Assembly (NCBI GenBank): GCA_938028845.1
Contig: CALIZJ010000276.1
Coordinates: forward strand, 1 to 6,379
Direction of reading: 5' to 3'
DNA from: an uncultured Blautia sp.
GTDB taxonomy: Bacteria; Bacillota; Clostridia; Lachnospirales; Lachnospiraceae
DNA: 6,379 nucleotides
Within the stretch, counting starts at the first letter, position 1, and every line of letters starts with the position of its first letter. A model generated the notes under the pieces. That model did not search any database. It was given only the letters and a program-made list of their open reading frames with translations, and was not told the origin of the DNA. Shown here piece by piece: positions 5,953 through 6,379 of the stretch. A program made the translations under genes and the position numbers.

Positions 5953-6379
5953 GTGGAATTAAAAATAAGTAAGGAAACAATGAAAAAAATCCTGCTGCTG
6001 ATTACCTTTGCCGTTCTTTTATATGTATGCGCAAGGAACATCAATGTTGTCCTGGAATGTATTGGCGTTATCTGGAGCTTGTTCTTTCCTTTCATCTTAG
6101 GTGGCGCGATCGCGTTTGTCCTTAATGTTCCCATGAAATTTGTGGAAAGGCATCTTTTTGAGAGGGCACAGAAAAAAGGAAATAAATTCGCCATCCGTAT
6201 GGGAAGGTCCATAAGCCTGATCCTAGCCATTTTGTTTGCGGCTATTGTGATCCTGTTTGTGACACTGATGGTGATCCCGGAGCTGGGAACGACCTTTGTC
6301 AGCGTAGGAAGAAGCATAGAAAGAAGCATCCCAAAACTTCAGGAGTGGCTGCAGCATACCCTGCGTCCGGATTCTCCCT
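5953..6379 (+). CDS. AI-2E/PerM-family transporter (N-terminal part; 3' end outside window)
   Basis: An open frame of 142 codons starts at GTG 5953 and runs off the right edge. GGAGG (5942-5946) lies 6 bases before the GTG, which decides the start; the next in-frame ATG (5980) has no such site. The protein begins MELKISKETMKK and has hydrophobic segments at about residues 12-28, 32-58 and 77-102, followed by an amphipathic stretch (VGRSIERSIPKLQEWLQ). The segment FFPFILGGAIAFVLNVPMKFVER is typical of the AI-2E family transporters (formerly UPF0118; PerM/YtvI/TqsA-like), which are usually about 350-400 residues, so nearly two thirds is missing. Characterised members act in autoinducer-2 or solute/ion export, and the substrate here is unknown. 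It is transcribed divergently from guaD, and nothing in the sequence ties it to purine metabolism. Confidence 0.85.
   Translation, partial: MELKISKETMKKILLLITFAVLLYVCARNINVVLECIGVIWSLFFPFILGGAIAFVLNVPMKFVERHLFERAQKKGNKFAIRMGRSISLILAILFAAIVILFVTLMVIPELGTTFVSVGRSIERSIPKLQEWLQHTLRPDSP

Noticed and set aside
5883..6329. 148-codon - strand frame opposite the AI-2E-family gene
   Set aside because: It is a mirror of a well-supported membrane-protein gene that has a ribosome site and recognisable family sequence; no ribosome site supports the reverse frame.

Overview
The window looks like a chromosomal segment from a low-to-moderate-GC Firmicute, most likely a Clostridia/Lachnospiraceae-type gut anaerobe. 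This rests on the strong AGGAGG-type ribosome binding sites, a purine-riboswitch fold, a consensus sigma-A promoter and the flavour of the proteins; it is an inference, not a taxonomic assignment. I see no mobile element, CRISPR array, tRNA or rRNA.

Region 1 (1-3412, + strand): two half-size ABC transporters of the type IV exporter fold (membrane domain followed by ATPase). They overlap by four bases (ATGA) and almost certainly form a heterodimer. The first is cut by the left window edge. They most resemble the siderophore-transport/multidrug group (YbtP/YbtQ, IrtA/IrtB-like), but the substrate cannot be read from the sequence. A strong hairpin at 3417-3448 ends this operon and also serves the convergent operon from the right.

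Region 2 (3457-5656, - strand): a two-gene operon of guanine deaminase (guaD, 5656 to 4376) followed 16 bases later by a ten-helix EamA/DMT-family transporter (4359 to 3457).

Region 3 (5657-5952): a 296-base intergenic region that is nearly all regulatory. On the - strand it holds a perfect TTGACA-N17-TATAAT promoter. About 17 bases after the predicted transcription start comes a complete purine-riboswitch aptamer with the guanine-type specificity cytosine, then an expression platform containing a U-tract, then the guaD ribosome binding site. A stretch of the platform, GGTAGTT, copies part of the 3' strand of aptamer helix P3 and could pair with its 5' strand and loop. This suggests a ligand-activated (ON) switch: purine binding would stop the terminator from forming and allow synthesis of the guanine-degrading enzyme and its partner transporter. 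On the + strand the region holds a weaker extended -10 promoter for the next gene.

Region 4 (5953-6379, + strand): the first 142 codons of an AI-2E/PerM-family membrane protein with a GTG start, cut by the right edge.

The main point of interest is the riboswitch-guaD-DMT unit. It is a purine-sensing RNA placed in front of a catabolic gene rather than the usual biosynthesis or uptake genes, with unusual bases in L2, L3 and J3/1. It also makes the DMT protein a candidate purine-related transporter.
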